64,000 nucleotides of DNA from an uncultured Roseburia sp. (GCA_900542495.1 UQNW01000016.1:14760-78759); one strand, 5' to 3'. Positions 37,273 through 46,692 are shown, counted from the first letter of the stretch. Translations and numbers: made by a program. The notes: generated by a model not told the origin, from the sequence alone.

Positions 37273-37288
37273 TTCCTCCTTCCCTATT

Positions 37289-38035
37289 TCAAATTCTTTT
37301 CGCAATCTCGATTGCAACATATAGTTTATCCATATTATGATTGGCATCCGCAAGCCCGGAAACATCATAAACTGCCTGATCTAATACATCCCCGGTAACT
37401 AGAAAATTATATAATTCCCATCCATAAAAGTCACAGACTGCCTGAACTCCGGCAAGTTCCATCTCCACAGCAATGCAGCCCTCTTTTTTTCTCGCATCAA
37501 ATTTGGCTTTTGTTTCCCGATATATTGCATCCGTTGTCCAGACTTTTCCCAAAACATTTGGAAGTTTTAATTCATCAAATATCGCTTTGACTGTTTTTGC
37601 ATTTTTCACCTCTATGTAATCTGCCGGAGGCGCATAATGATAACTTAGTCCCTCTTCCCGATAACTGTGTGTCGGTATCACAAATTTACCTGTTGTCAGC
37701 CCACTGTCTAATGATCCTGCCGAGCCGAACATAATGAACTTCACAGCACCAGTAAGCCAGTTCACATCTATTACATCTCCACCTGCCAGTGCAGAACCGA
37801 TATGACTTAAATATCCGGCTATTTTCATTCCCTCTATGTCAAACACATACACTGGTGTAATCCCATTGCAGCATCTTATCACACCAACTTCCTGATGCTC
37901 ATATGTATCAAGCATGTATTCAAATATCTGTTCTGAAAATATGATCATACACTTATCGCATAAATGTTTTTGTTCTCCATAAAAATCTTTTGTTCCAAAT
38001 AAAACCTCTGAATTGTCAAATGCATCTGTTATCAT
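37289..38035 (-). CDS. Nucleoside phosphorylase family protein (PNP/UDP type)
   Basis: 248 aa. Phosphate/ribose fold marks: MKIAGYLSHIGSALAGGDVID, IMFGSAGSLD (glycine-rich strand) and AVEMELAGVQAVCDFYG (the EME ribose-binding motif). Cleaves a nucleoside with phosphate, or acts on a nucleoside-like compound. The ATG follows the GNAT stop directly with GGAGG inside the GNAT end, so the pair is coupled. A truncated, about 80% similar second copy lies at 44353-44654. Confidence 0.85.
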   Translation of the reverse strand: MITDAFDNSEVLFGTKDFYGEQKHLCDKCMIIFSEQIFEYMLDTYEHQEVGVIRCCNGITPVYVFDIEGMKIAGYLSHIGSALAGGDVIDVNWLTGAVKFIMFGSAGSLDSGLTTGKFVIPTHSYREEGLSYHYAPPADYIEVKNAKTVKAIFDELKLPNVLGKVWTTDAIYRETKAKFDARKKEGCIAVEMELAGVQAVCDFYGWELYNFLVTGDVLDQAVYDVSGLADANHNMDKLYVAIEIAKRI

Positions 38036-38563
38036 TTAAACTGATACCTCCTCTTCTGAAAATTTTCGCACATTCATACTTTTTACATACATAACCAATG
38101 TCATTTTTTCATTTACTTCTATATCCTTGCCAACCCTGACAAATCCGCACTTTTCGTATAAATGACAATTACCTTTTTCCTGCTTAATCGTATCTAAACA
38201 CCATTCTGTGGTATCAGGATAAATCTCGGATAATTGTTCTATCACCCTGCCCGCAATCCCTTTGTTTTGAAATTTAGGGTTTATAAAAATAGGCGATATC
38301 CACTTAACATTTTCATGCACATTTTTGCCTTGATGCCATTTAACTCTCACTCCTCCAACTTTTTCTCCATGAAATATAATAAAGTAGAAATCTGAATTAT
38401 CCTCGATAATTTTTTCTGTTATTCTTTCCAGGCTTTCTTTTGCTGGACTTGTATCATCATCCTGATATTTTTCATATAATGGTATAAATGCTTCTACCAG
38501 CAGTTTATGCAGACATTCAGCCTCCCCTTCAGTTACCAATTTCAGCTTGATCAAATCACTCAT
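38036..38563 (-). CDS. GNAT-family N-acetyltransferase under attenuator control
   Basis: 175 aa. GNAT core: WISPIFINPKFQNKGIAGRVIEQL, the acetyl-CoA motif (Q/R-x-x-G-x-G/A), then CHLYEKCGFVRVGKDIE. Transfers acetyl from acetyl-CoA to an unknown amine. The 5' region carries a leader peptide and switching hairpins like those of inducible antibiotic-resistance genes, which suggests that the target is an antibiotic or that a ribosome-targeting drug induces it. First gene of a two-gene operon with the nucleoside phosphorylase. Confidence 0.85.
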   Translation of the reverse strand: MSDLIKLKLVTEGEAECLHKLLVEAFIPLYEKYQDDDTSPAKESLERITEKIIEDNSDFYFIIFHGEKVGGVRVKWHQGKNVHENVKWISPIFINPKFQNKGIAGRVIEQLSEIYPDTTEWCLDTIKQEKGNCHLYEKCGFVRVGKDIEVNEKMTLVMYVKSMNVRKFSEEEVSV

Positions 38564-38581
38564 TTCCTACATCTCTTCCAC

Positions 38582-38685
38582 AAAAAAAATCGCTCCAAAC
38601 ATTCTTTGTCCAGTGCGATAATCCCAATTTAGGATGCATTATATTAAAAATATCACCTACATTCTGGTTTTATGCACTAGACAAA
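38582..38685 (-). promoter_or_regulatory. Antiterminator/terminator attenuator of the GNAT operon
   Basis: Two exclusive structures on the minus transcript. Antiterminator: 38670-38685 pairs with 38604-38621 (TTTGTCTAGTGC with GCACTGGACAAA, one G-U). Terminator: ATCGC (38615-38619) with GCGAT (38589-38593) and CAAA with TTTG inside, followed by eight T (38582-38589). Both use the same central segment, so only one can form. Confidence 0.7.
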
Positions 38686-38727
38686 CAGACCTACCGGCTA
38701 TAAGCCAATGCATTAACCCTGCACAGC

Positions 38728-38790
38728 TTATAACCCAGTACATCTATCATACATGTACATATAACGTCTTGAATGTAAGTTATGATTCAT
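38728..38790 (-). CDS. 20-residue leader peptide of the GNAT operon
   Basis: A tiny frame of 20 codons plus stop, ATG at 38790, with a perfect AAGGAGAG site at the right distance. It encodes MNHNLHSRRYMYMYDRCTGL. The stop is 43 bases before the first antiterminator arm. Placement between promoter and attenuator marks it as a ribosome-stalling leader, as in erm-, tet(M)- and vga-type control. Confidence 0.65.
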   Translation of the reverse strand: MNHNLHSRRYMYMYDRCTGL

Positions 38791-38820
38791 TTGTATGCTC
38801 TCCTTGTAATTTTGATAGTA

Positions 38821-38849
38821 AGTCTACTACCCATAGTTCCTCATGTCAA
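38821..38849 (-). promoter_or_regulatory. Promoter of the leader-GNAT-phosphorylase operon
   Basis: Minus strand TTGACA (38844-38849), 17-bp spacer, TAGACT (38821-38826). Confidence 0.65.
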
Positions 38850-38930
38850 CATTTTATTTATGCTTTAAATTCATCCCTGATTACTCATTATATAGAGCAA
38901 CTGACATTCTACCTCTGAACTTATTGACTG

Positions 38931-39281
38931 TCAGTTCAAAAGTTCTTCCCACTCTGATTCTTTAAAGCCCACCAATACCTTATCTTCACTTATGACCATT
39001 GGACGTTTTACAAGCATTCCATTTGTAGCAAGAAGTCTTAACTGTTCCTCTTCACTCATCGATGGCAGCTTATCCTTTAGCTGCATTTCTTTATAAACTA
39101 ATCCACTTGTATTGAAAAACTTCTTAAGCGGAAGTCCACTCTGCTTATACCATACCTGTAGTTCATCAAAGTCAGAATTTTCTTCCACAATATGACGCTC
39201 GGTAAATTCTATATTGTGTTTCTCCAGCCATTTCTTAGCTTTCTGGCAAGTTGAACATTTTGGATAACATAAAAATAACAT
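38931..39281 (-). CDS. ArsC/Spx-family thioredoxin-fold protein
   Basis: 116 aa. N-terminal YPKCSTCQKAKKWL with the ArsC/Spx CxxC, then the family segments IVEENSDFDELQVW, FFNTSGLVYKEMQLKD, and the C-terminal KRPMVISEDKVLVGFKESEW with the conserved RP(M/I). Related to YffB/arsenate reductase-like proteins; whether it reduces arsenate or is regulatory like Spx is not resolved. Downstream of the leader-GNAT promoter on the opposite side, same strand; no ars genes nearby. Confidence 0.85.
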   Translation of the reverse strand: MLFLCYPKCSTCQKAKKWLEKHNIEFTERHIVEENSDFDELQVWYKQSGLPLKKFFNTSGLVYKEMQLKDKLPSMSEEEQLRLLATNGMLVKRPMVISEDKVLVGFKESEWEELLN

Positions 39282-39378
39282 TTTGAACCTCCATTTTAAC
39301 TCATACTAATGTTTGCAAGTCCACCTTTTAAAATTATAATCTCCGGATAGTTTTTCTTCAATTAGAAGTTTTGTGGTA

Positions 39379-40401
39379 CTAATAGGTAGTACCATCCTTT
39401 TCCATATCATTCATCAATTTATCAAAGTCACTTTCATACAGCGAATCCTGTATAACTCTGTATTTCTCAAATTCACTTTCCGCAAATTCTTTTGCAATAG
39501 CTGCTGTTACTTTTCCTTTATTCTGAAATACTTCTGCATCATTAAATTTAAGAAATGCATCCAGCTTTGCTTTCCAATCTTCCATAGTCATAGGAATATG
39601 TCTGCGTGCCTGTCTCGTCGCATAATCAAGATACATTGTCACAATCTCATTTAATTCTGCAAGTTCATCTTTTTCTAAGTAGTTTTTTGCAATTGATACA
39701 TCTGTTTTTACAATTTTACCATCCGGCGCATTTTTCCATGATTTAAGTCCCATATGTTCCTTATTATGATTGGCTCTTGCAACAATCACTTCTGCCGCTG
39801 TACTACCATGAACCGCATAATGCATCTTGTTCTGTACTGTAGCATAAAACTCTCTTGTCACCTGTGAATTCTTATCATAATCAACTGATGTTGCATATAT
39901 ATCTGTAATTTTCTGGTAAAATCTTCTCTCACTTGCTCTAATTTCCTGAATCTCAGCAATTAGATGCTCAAAATAATCTTCATCGAAAATCTGTCCATTA
40001 ATCAATCTGCTTTTATCAAGTACATAGCCCTGCTTTGTAAATGTGTCCAACACCTTTGTTGCCCATGTTCTAAACTGCATTGCCCGTTCTGAATTGATGC
40101 GATACCCCACAGCAATAATGGCAGCTAACGAATAGAACTTATAATTGTATGTTTTTCCATTATCGGCAACTTGTGCAAAATTTGCACAAGTTGAATTTTC
40201 ATCTAATTCGCCTTCTTTAAAAATATTACTCAGGTGTTTTGTAACCACGCTTCTATCTACATTAAACAGCTGTGAAATTGCCTTCTGTGTCAACCAGACA
40301 TCACCATTCTGAACCCTGACTTCTATTCCGTCTTCTCCTGCATCTCGCGTGAAAACCAAGAAATCAACAGTGCTATTTCTTATCTGTAATTCTTTGCTCA
40401 T
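39379..40401 (-). CDS. RhuM-family virulence protein
   Basis: 340 aa from MSKELQIRNS (start at 40401, AAAGGAAT site; the longer frame adds 16 codons). RhuM family: VWLTQKAISQLFNVDRSVVTKHLSNIF (Bro-N/HTH-like N-terminus), YSLAAIIAVGYRINSERAMQFR, C-terminal helical part. Common in genomic islands and often next to restriction or abortive systems; molecular function unknown. Confidence 0.88.
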   Translation of the reverse strand: MSKELQIRNSTVDFLVFTRDAGEDGIEVRVQNGDVWLTQKAISQLFNVDRSVVTKHLSNIFKEGELDENSTCANFAQVADNGKTYNYKFYSLAAIIAVGYRINSERAMQFRTWATKVLDTFTKQGYVLDKSRLINGQIFDEDYFEHLIAEIQEIRASERRFYQKITDIYATSVDYDKNSQVTREFYATVQNKMHYAVHGSTAAEVIVARANHNKEHMGLKSWKNAPDGKIVKTDVSIAKNYLEKDELAELNEIVTMYLDYATRQARRHIPMTMEDWKAKLDAFLKFNDAEVFQNKGKVTAAIAKEFAESEFEKYRVIQDSLYESDFDKLMNDMEKDGTTY

Positions 40402-40427
40402 AAAAGCATTCCTTTCTCTAGATTCTA

Positions 40428-41021
40428 TCAATACATCTCTATAAAACATTTCCCCCTGTTTCTTGCAAATATCAAGAAGGGAATTTCTGCTTTTGCCAGC
40501 ATACTATTATTAACTGGAACATATTCATAATTTTCGATATCTGGTATACACTTTATGGCTCTCTTTTTATCTATACCATATAGATTATTTTCACTGCTGT
40601 TCCATAAAGACTTAATCTTCAAAACAACACATTTTGTTTGAACAGTCACCTTATATTTTTCAAGTCTGCCTTTTTCTATCTCCTTTGATTTGTCGCCATA
40701 AGAAATAGTAATATATCTGGAGTTGGATTTTATAATGCGAACATCTCCATTCCTTACTGCCTCTTTAGGGAATCCCAAATCTTCAAAAAAACAATCATAA
40801 TCTGTAATGTATTCTGGGAGTTCCATTCTGACTGCATAACAACTATTTATAATATTCTGTATGCCCTTATCATCTGCCCTGAACATATAAATATTCCATC
40901 CTGTACTATCGCCATCATCATCTAATATTGGAATAGAACTATAAGGATTAAACATATGTATCTTAGACAAATCATTTTTTGTTGGCTCTTTAAATTTGAC
41001 TATTTCAAATGTTATGCTCAT
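40428..41021 (-). CDS. Hypothetical protein
   Basis: 197 aa, AAAAGGAG site at good distance. N-terminus SITFEIVKFKEPTKNDLSKIHMFNPYSSIPILDDD. The middle mixes strand and helix, no membrane segment, no motif I can name. Directly upstream of rhuM (26 bp), AT-rich like the rest of the island. Confidence 0.6.
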   Translation of the reverse strand: MSITFEIVKFKEPTKNDLSKIHMFNPYSSIPILDDDGDSTGWNIYMFRADDKGIQNIINSCYAVRMELPEYITDYDCFFEDLGFPKEAVRNGDVRIIKSNSRYITISYGDKSKEIEKGRLEKYKVTVQTKCVVLKIKSLWNSSENNLYGIDKKRAIKCIPDIENYEYVPVNNSMLAKAEIPFLIFARNRGKCFIEMY

Positions 41022-41047
41022 GAATGTTCTCCTTTTCCGTCGCTTTT

Positions 41048-41070
41048 TTCGTCGCCTTTTTAGCGACGAA
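41048..41070. terminator. Perfect hairpin TTCGTCGC/GCGACGAA
   Basis: Arms 41048-41055 and 41063-41070, seven-base loop, just upstream of the 197-aa gene. Its T run is on the plus side, so termination of minus transcripts is uncertain. Confidence 0.4.
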
Positions 41071-41148
41071 TTATTTTATACATCTTGCTTTTCGTCATTG
41101 CAAACTAACTTCTTATGCCCAAACAATTGCTTTAACAATTCTTTTGCG

Positions 41149-41721
41149 CTAATGGTTAGTATCTATGTATCTGGTAAAATCAATTATCTTTGCAGGCTTT
41201 CTCTTAGGAATAATTCCTAATCGTTCCATGTCTAATTTAAAGAGTTCACTGGGATATCCATATGCATCGAATCCCTCTGGCTGACAAATATCGCTGTTCA
41301 GATATTCACTAAGTTCCCATTGATACTTTGCTTCTTTCTCCAGCTTCTTATCAAAATACTGCGCATCCGTTACCATTCTATTAATGCCGCCAACTGATTT
41401 TTTACCATGTGTCTTTGTCACAATCATATCGCCTGACATCTTAAAATATTGTGCTATCTGTTCTTCAGAATATCCCATTTCCTGCATCACGCCATGAATC
41501 ACACGGCTGATATACATTGTATAGTAATTCCAGTTTCTTGGTTCTATATCTGTCATTGCTATTGTATATCGATTGCTGGCATTTACAATAAACAGAACAT
41601 TTCTTCCTTTTATTTTCGTTAAATGTGTATCCCAGCAAAACACAAGAGAAGCACCTTTGCTTTCTTCAATCTTTGTTGCTTTTAGTCGATCTTGAACTGA
41701 TTTTGTTGCACCAATCTCCAT
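41149..41721 (-). CDS. DUF6933-like protein
   Basis: 190 aa from the ATG at 41721 (MEIGATKSVQDRLK), with AGGTG upstream. Pattern of the DUF6933 family: IGATKSVQDRLK at the start, SLVFCWDTHLTKIKGRNVLFIVNASNRY, then TKTHGKKSVGGINRM. Function unknown. Overlaps the 3' end of a small upstream frame, so they are coupled. Confidence 0.65.
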   Translation of the reverse strand: MEIGATKSVQDRLKATKIEESKGASLVFCWDTHLTKIKGRNVLFIVNASNRYTIAMTDIEPRNWNYYTMYISRVIHGVMQEMGYSEEQIAQYFKMSGDMIVTKTHGKKSVGGINRMVTDAQYFDKKLEKEAKYQWELSEYLNSDICQPEGFDAYGYPSELFKLDMERLGIIPKRKPAKIIDFTRYIDTNH

Positions 41722-41726
41722 ATGTA

Positions 41727-41864
41727 TCACCTGCTCATCTCAAGTATTCTTTTCACTTCCATCTGTAATTCATTACTGAAGTCTGATAAATCATCATATG
41801 TAATTACTTTCAATCTTATAAGACGAACAATATCCCATATTACCTCTGATTTTTTCAACTCCAT
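41727..41864 (-). CDS. Small hypothetical protein upstream of the DUF6933-like gene
   Basis: 45 codons, ATG at 41864 after CCAGGAGTTATC; encodes MELKKSEVIWDIVRLIRLKV and an acidic helical rest. The open frame continues 24 codons upstream without a start. The stop lies 5 bp before the next ATG. Possibly the partner (antitoxin-like or regulatory) of the next gene, by position only. Confidence 0.45.
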   Translation of the reverse strand: MELKKSEVIWDIVRLIRLKVITYDDLSDFSNELQMEVKRILEMSR

Positions 41865-41937
41865 GATAACTCCTGGATGGTGCTTATCTTCTTTTATCCG
41901 TTTTTCAAGTTCCCAGAATTTCTCTGATACCTCATTT

Positions 41938-42653
41938 TTATTCTATGAATACATACTTTCCCTTTCCTTTACCATTCACTGCTTTAACAACTTTCATGCC
42001 TCTAAGCTTTGTCATGACTGCTCTTGCTGTGGATGGTGAGCAATCAAGAATTTCTTTTATTTCTTTTGTTCCAAAAATCTGATTTTTCTCTATTTCATCA
42101 TACACCTTAAGAATATTTGCCTTCGAAGGTTCATTATATTTTTGTTGCTCAATCGCCGACTTTATCCTATCAACCGCCGATTTTTTATCGTCAATCGCCG
42201 ACTTTTCTTCTCCAATCGCCGGCTTTTGGTAATCAATCAACGACTTATTGACTGCAACAGCTAATTTTTTTAATGAATCAGCGGTTTTTTCAACAATAGT
42301 TTTTCCAACTTTTGAATTATAAATAACCGCCTGCAACATAAAAGCATTTGTATAATAAACTGGATCTTTTAATTCCACCTGCTCCAACTCATTACACATA
42401 CAATTGACACCTTCTCCAAATTCTTTTACCAATTTATAATTCTTTAAAAACTCTGCAATCTTAGGGTTTCTGGAAAAATGTGTGAAACGTATATTGTCCG
42501 CTCTTACAAGCCCCGGAAGTTTTCCCGGGCTTTCAACTACTATATGATCATCAAACATTTTTATCTGAATATCCGTACCGGTAATACTGTAAGCACGATG
42601 AGTAACTGCATTTACGATCAATTCCTGTCTGACAAACTTAGGATATTCCGCAT
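41938..42653 (-). pseudogene. ATP-binding transcriptional-regulator-like gene, 5' end removed by an insertion sequence
   Basis: About 238 codons remain. The visible start (ATG ACA TTG) is the terminal repeat of the neighbouring insertion sequence, without a ribosome site. The remaining protein has the HATPase_c_4 part (FVRQELIVNAVTHRAYSITG, IVVESPGKLPG, EFGEGVN) and a C-terminal winged helix (GTKEIKEILDCSPSTARAVM). Intact relatives carry an N-terminal AlbA_2/Schlafen-like domain of about 200 residues, missing here. A run of repeated DDKKSAVDRIKSA-like units lies at about residues 165-190. Confidence 0.75.
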
Positions 42654-44352
42654 CCAATGTCATTTAGTTAGCATTGCGTATCTTAAATGGTTAGATTTTC
42701 AATAAGTGGTCTAACCATTTTTTTATGGTTGACAAACACAATAGAATGTGCGGCCACTCTCGTTACTGATTGGTTTTAGAGGTAACGAGAGCAGCCCTTG
42801 AATTAGCGATATATCACTTTTTCAAGGAGGCACACCATTATGATCCATCAAAAAATCAAAAATCTGTTTATGTCATCTGTAGAACATGTTTGTTTTAATA
42901 TCTCGAATTATTCCATTCATCCGGATATTGATTTTCAGAGGAACCGAAAGATCTCTCCTCAAAAACTTATTTTTTTTCTCGTCTCGCAGGATTCTTCATC
43001 CACAAAAGTTGAAATGCTGGACTTTTGGGGATTGGATGCTTCTTCCATGCCTGCTTCTTCCGCTCTTAACCAGCAGTGGCAAAAGCTGAAACCGGCTGCC
43101 TTGGAAGCTGTGTTCAAACATTTTAATTCATCTGCCATAGGATTGCTCCCAAGTACTTTAAGTGATAGGAAATACCGTTTTCTGGCTGCAGACGGTTCGA
43201 CCTGCACTTATTTCAGTACACCATTTTTTTCTTCCGCTGACTATTACTGCTCACCCGGAAATTCTATCAGAGGCGTCTACAGCATGTATTTGAATGCTTT
43301 TTATGATCTTACAACACACCCATATACGGATGCCATGATCCAGCCTGTTCATGAAAAAAATGAATTTGGTGCTTTTTGTAACATGGTTGACCGCCACGAG
43401 ATTCCTGCAGGAAAAAAGAACGTCTATATTGGTGACCGTGGCTATTGCTCCTACAACAACATGGCTCATGTGCTCGAACAAAAGCAGTTCTTTCTGTTCC
43501 GTACGAAAGATATCCACTCCAGGGGCTTAGTCAGCAATTTCGATTTTCCAGAAGAAGAAGCTTTTGATATTGATGTCCGGGTCTCCCTGGTTCGCAGTCA
43601 TTCAAGAAAAGTCATGACTGATCCTGGTACTTACAAACGCTTTGTGGATTAGGCATCTGCTTTTGATTATATCTCTTATGGCAGTTATGATACCTATGAA
43701 CTTGCATTTCGGATCATAAGATTTCCTCTTACCGAGTCAACCTACGAATGCATTGTTGCAAATCTGCCACGTGATGAGTTCCCACCGGAACGTATCAAGG
43801 AATTATACTACACCAGATGGGGAATCGAATCTTCTTTTAGAAAGCTGAAATACACGGTAGGGCTGAGCAATTTTCATTCCTATAAACCAGTACATCGAAC
43901 AGGAGATCTGGGCAAAACTCATTGCCTATAACATAACGGAAACCATGATAAACTGTACGGTGCTGGAAACACATGCCACAAAGCATGAGTATAAAGTCAA
44001 TTTTACAATGGCTGCACATATCTGTAGAGTCTTTCTCCGCCTGACCACGGAGAAAGACCAATATGATGTGATGTCTCTACTGCAAAAAGAATTAATCCCT
44101 ATCCGAAATGACCGCCAATACCCAAGGCTTCAAACTGCTCATTTCCGGAAACCACGATATTTCATATATCGGGCTGCATAAACATCTTTATCATTATAAC
44201 TTTTAGAAGGCAGACACGCAATCTGTCTTTTTGTCATGCCATAAAAATCAAAAAAGTTCCGGTTTCATTTGGTTTATAGTAGCAAGAGCATGACCAATGC
44301 TCTATCCCAGAGTAGGTCAAGCATATCTTGATTGCTAACTAAATGACATTGG
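42654..44352 (+). mobile_element. Dead IS4-type insertion sequence (1,699 bp)
   Basis: Perfect 20-bp terminal inverted repeats CCAATGTCATTTAGTTAGCA (42654-42673 and complement at 44333-44352). Inside: an insulating terminator hairpin after the left end (AAATGGTTAGA...TCTAACCATTT), a CTCTCGTTAC/GTAACGAGAG hairpin before the transposase, and one broken transposase gene. No target duplication is evident and the flanks are parts of two different genes, so the insertion was followed by deletion or recombination. Confidence 0.88.
42840..44181 (+). pseudogene. IS4-family transposase, nonsense and frameshift
   Basis: Strong AAGGAGG site, then an intact frame to a TAG at 43650-43652, which continues in the same frame (ASAFDYISYGSYDTYELAF), then a frameshift near 43887 after which the frame EQEIWAKLIAYNITE runs to 44181. 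DDE-type marks: GDRGYCSYNNM and YYTRWGIESSFRKLKY (Y-2-R-3-E-6-K signature). About 447 codons in all; two lesions make it inactive. Confidence 0.88.
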
Positions 44353-44654
44353 TTGTCCAACTTTACCTGTCACACTTGGAAGATTCAATTCATCAAAAAT
44401 TGCTTTCACTGCTTTTGCATTCTTAATCTCTATGTAATCTGTTGGTGCAGCGTAATGATAACTCAATCCTTCTTCTCGATAAGCCGCTGTTGGAATAACA
44501 AACTTTCCATCCGTCGCATTGCTGTCCAAAGAACCGGCTGAACCGAACATAATAAATTTATCTGCACCCGTAAGCCAATTTGCATTTATCACATCACTTC
44601 CAGCCAATGCGTATCCTATATGACTCAAATATCCTGCAATCTTCATTCCATCTA
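44353..44654 (-). pseudogene. Nucleoside phosphorylase fragment truncated by the insertion sequence
   Basis: Homology to the intact phosphorylase at 37289 begins at EIDGMKIAGYLSHIG and ends at SVTGKV, where the insertion-sequence terminal repeat starts (GQPMSFS). Both ends are missing, roughly 95 of 248 codons remain at about 80% identity. Stops precede the homologous part. Confidence 0.8.
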
Positions 44655-44807
44655 TTTCTTATATTTAAATCTTTCTATATGATCATATGTGTAACCAGCC
44701 AATGATTCGTCAACCATCTCTGTTACATTCTTGTCAACACACACACTTCCTCTTTTTAACTCTACTGACCTAAAGCACTCTCCCCTTGGCTTATCTATTC
44801 TGCCCAT
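44652..44807 (-). CDS. Small frame overlapping the nitrilase-family stop
   Basis: 51 codons, starting with the ATG at 44807 inside the last codons of the upstream gene; MGRIDKPRGECFRSVELKRG then VCVDKNVTEMVDESLAGYTY. No strong ribosome site of its own. It stops where the phosphorylase fragment begins, so it may be the beginning of a gene whose rest was replaced. Uncertain whether it is made. Confidence 0.35.
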   Translation of the reverse strand: MGRIDKPRGECFRSVELKRGSVCVDKNVTEMVDESLAGYTYDHIERFKYKK

Positions 44808-45633
44808 CCCTTATAAATGGTTCCTTGATTTCTTTACTTAACAACCGACTATATGATTCTACCTTACGAAATGTGTTTCCTAACATTTCCCGATTCCTGT
44901 ATTCTCTAATAGCTTCCATATCAAACTCCGCATAAAAAATCCCCTCAGTTTTATCATCAGCCAGCAAAACTGTGTTATCAACACATTTTCCGTTTCTATC
45001 CCAGCAAATTGGACTATATGCGCAGGAACATCCAGCATTATCTCCATTCGGATTTGCCATAGCGACTGCAACCATATTTTCATATGCTCTTGTCGAAAGT
45101 GCTTTGATTCTTGGTTGCATAGAACCGCAATCATTTGGTACCAGAATAACCTCAGCTCCTTTTAACATCAGTATTCTTGCACTTTCCGGATACTCTCTGT
45201 CATAACATATCATAATACCCAATTGTATTCCTTCAAAATCACACACCTTAAATTCTTTCCCTGATTCAACATCTCTTTCATCTGCGAAATCACAGGTATG
45301 CACCTTAGAGTATTTCATCAATATATTTCCCGACTTATTGATAGCAAAGGCTGAGTTCTGTGGTTGCTTACTACCTTTTGTAAACGCAGTAAGTACTACG
45401 CCTATTTTATATTTTTTAGCATTCTCACATATTTTGGCAATTCTTATATCATTATCTGCAATGCTTTTTTCATATGACATAGGCAAATCATATCCTGTAA
45501 TAAAACATTCTGGCAACAATAGAATATCTGCATGGTTTTCCGAAGCCTCTTCCATTGCCATAATGATAGTTTCAATATTCTTATCTATTTGTTCATTAAT
45601 AGGACGTTTTTGTAGTATAGCAACCTTGAACAT
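44791..45633 (-). CDS. Carbon-nitrogen hydrolase (nitrilase superfamily)
   Basis: 280 aa. Catalytic triad: Glu in LLLPECFITG (about 42), Lys in MKYSKVHTCDF, Cys in IMICYDREYPE (about 147). Hydrolyses an amide or nitrile of unknown identity; a carbamoyl-type substrate or omega-amide is typical. Follows the Nudix-HAD gene by 12 bp (AGGAGGG site), so they are one operon, perhaps for repair or breakdown of a nucleotide-like compound with the phosphorylase. Confidence 0.85.
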   Translation of the reverse strand: MFKVAILQKRPINEQIDKNIETIIMAMEEASENHADILLLPECFITGYDLPMSYEKSIADNDIRIAKICENAKKYKIGVVLTAFTKGSKQPQNSAFAINKSGNILMKYSKVHTCDFADERDVESGKEFKVCDFEGIQLGIMICYDREYPESARILMLKGAEVILVPNDCGSMQPRIKALSTRAYENMVAVAMANPNGDNAGCSCAYSPICWDRNGKCVDNTVLLADDKTEGIFYAEFDMEAIREYRNREMLGNTFRKVESYSRLLSKEIKEPFIRDGQNR

Positions 45634-45645
45634 TCACTTTCCCTC

Positions 45646-46692
45646 CTATAGATAATTCAAAATGTCAGATAAGTTATTAACTTCAATATCAGCTTTTTCA
45701 CTCTCGTCCATTACAGTCCACAAACTTCCAAATCCCTGTTTTATCCATACCGTTTTCATTCCTAACTGTTTTGCTGGTACAATATCATTATCAATGCGGT
45801 CACCAATCATTACAGCATTTTCCGGCTTACAGCCACTTCTTTCCAAAGCAATTTCAAATATACGTCTGTCCGGTTTTGAAACACCCTCTTCTGCTGATGC
45901 AATGACTAAATCAATATATTTTCGCACTCCGAGATTTTCTAATCTTTCAGAAGTTCCTAATGGTTGGTTTGCGATTATACCAATTTCATAATTTCTGCTT
46001 AACCTTTTCAGGCAATCTTCAGAATCTGTATACAGCTTTTCATATTGTGATTCCCATTTAGGTAGTTCTATCCCCAATTGTTTTGCTATCTCTAAATCAC
46101 CTTTTTTATTTTTCCTGTATAATGATATCGCATGTTCATAAATTTGCTGCGGAGTTAGACTAGATAATTCAGCTATTTTTTTCATCCTATCTTCATAAAC
46201 GCTACTTTCATCAACAAGCGTCGAACCAACATCAAAAAATAACCATTTTATTTCATCCTTCTTAGGCAAAAATCCTCTTTGTCTCGCTTCTTCTAGCAGT
46301 CTTGGTTGAATTTCCGGATATGTCCAATTAAGCGGCAGTTCATTCATAATTGCTATTTTCTCTATCTCACTATGTAAATCTTTTTCAAACGTATGTATCT
46401 CCGCGAAAAATAACTTTCCAAAGGTTTCTTTCCCATCAAAGTTGTCTGGCGCCGTCACAGAATAAATACATATCGGATTTATCTCAAAATTAATGGCTCC
46501 TGTTTCCTCATACAATTCTCTCTTTGCTGTTTCAAGAATATCCTCACCTTGTTCTCTATGTCCTCCCGGCACTTCCCATGTACTTCTTTCTCTATGCTTG
46601 CAGAATACCCATTTTCCATTATGTTTTGCAATAATAACTGCAAACTTTAGCATTGAATCATCAATGCTATCATAAAAATTCACTTTCGTCAT
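45646..46692 (-). CDS. Nudix hydrolase-HAD phosphatase fusion
   Basis: 348 aa. Residues 1-150: Nudix domain with a complete box GHREQGEDILETAKRELYEE followed by TGA. Residues 160-348: HAD-like domain with WLFFDVGSTLVD (motif I), then VMIGDRIDNDIVPAKQLG (motif IV). It likely trims a nucleoside diphosphate derivative and dephosphorylates the product in one chain. AAGGAG site. First gene of a pair with the nitrilase-family gene. Confidence 0.88.
   Translation of the reverse strand: MTKVNFYDSIDDSMLKFAVIIAKHNGKWVFCKHRERSTWEVPGGHREQGEDILETAKRELYEETGAINFEINPICIYSVTAPDNFDGKETFGKLFFAEIHTFEKDLHSEIEKIAIMNELPLNWTYPEIQPRLLEEARQRGFLPKKDEIKWLFFDVGSTLVDESSVYEDRMKKIAELSSLTPQQIYEHAISLYRKNKKGDLEIAKQLGIELPKWESQYEKLYTDSEDCLKRLSRNYEIGIIANQPLGTSERLENLGVRKYIDLVIASAEEGVSKPDRRIFEIALERSGCKPENAVMIGDRIDNDIVPAKQLGMKTVWIKQGFGSLWTVMDESEKADIEVNNLSDILNYL

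Noticed and set aside
41022..41148. An additional gene between the 197-aa gene and the DUF6933-like gene
   Set aside because: Only a perfect hairpin and AT-rich sequence are present.
42154..42250. Tandem repeat array or CRISPR in the headless ATP-binding gene
   Set aside because: The CGCCGACTTT/ATCGCCGA units are short, coding and in frame; no spacer structure.
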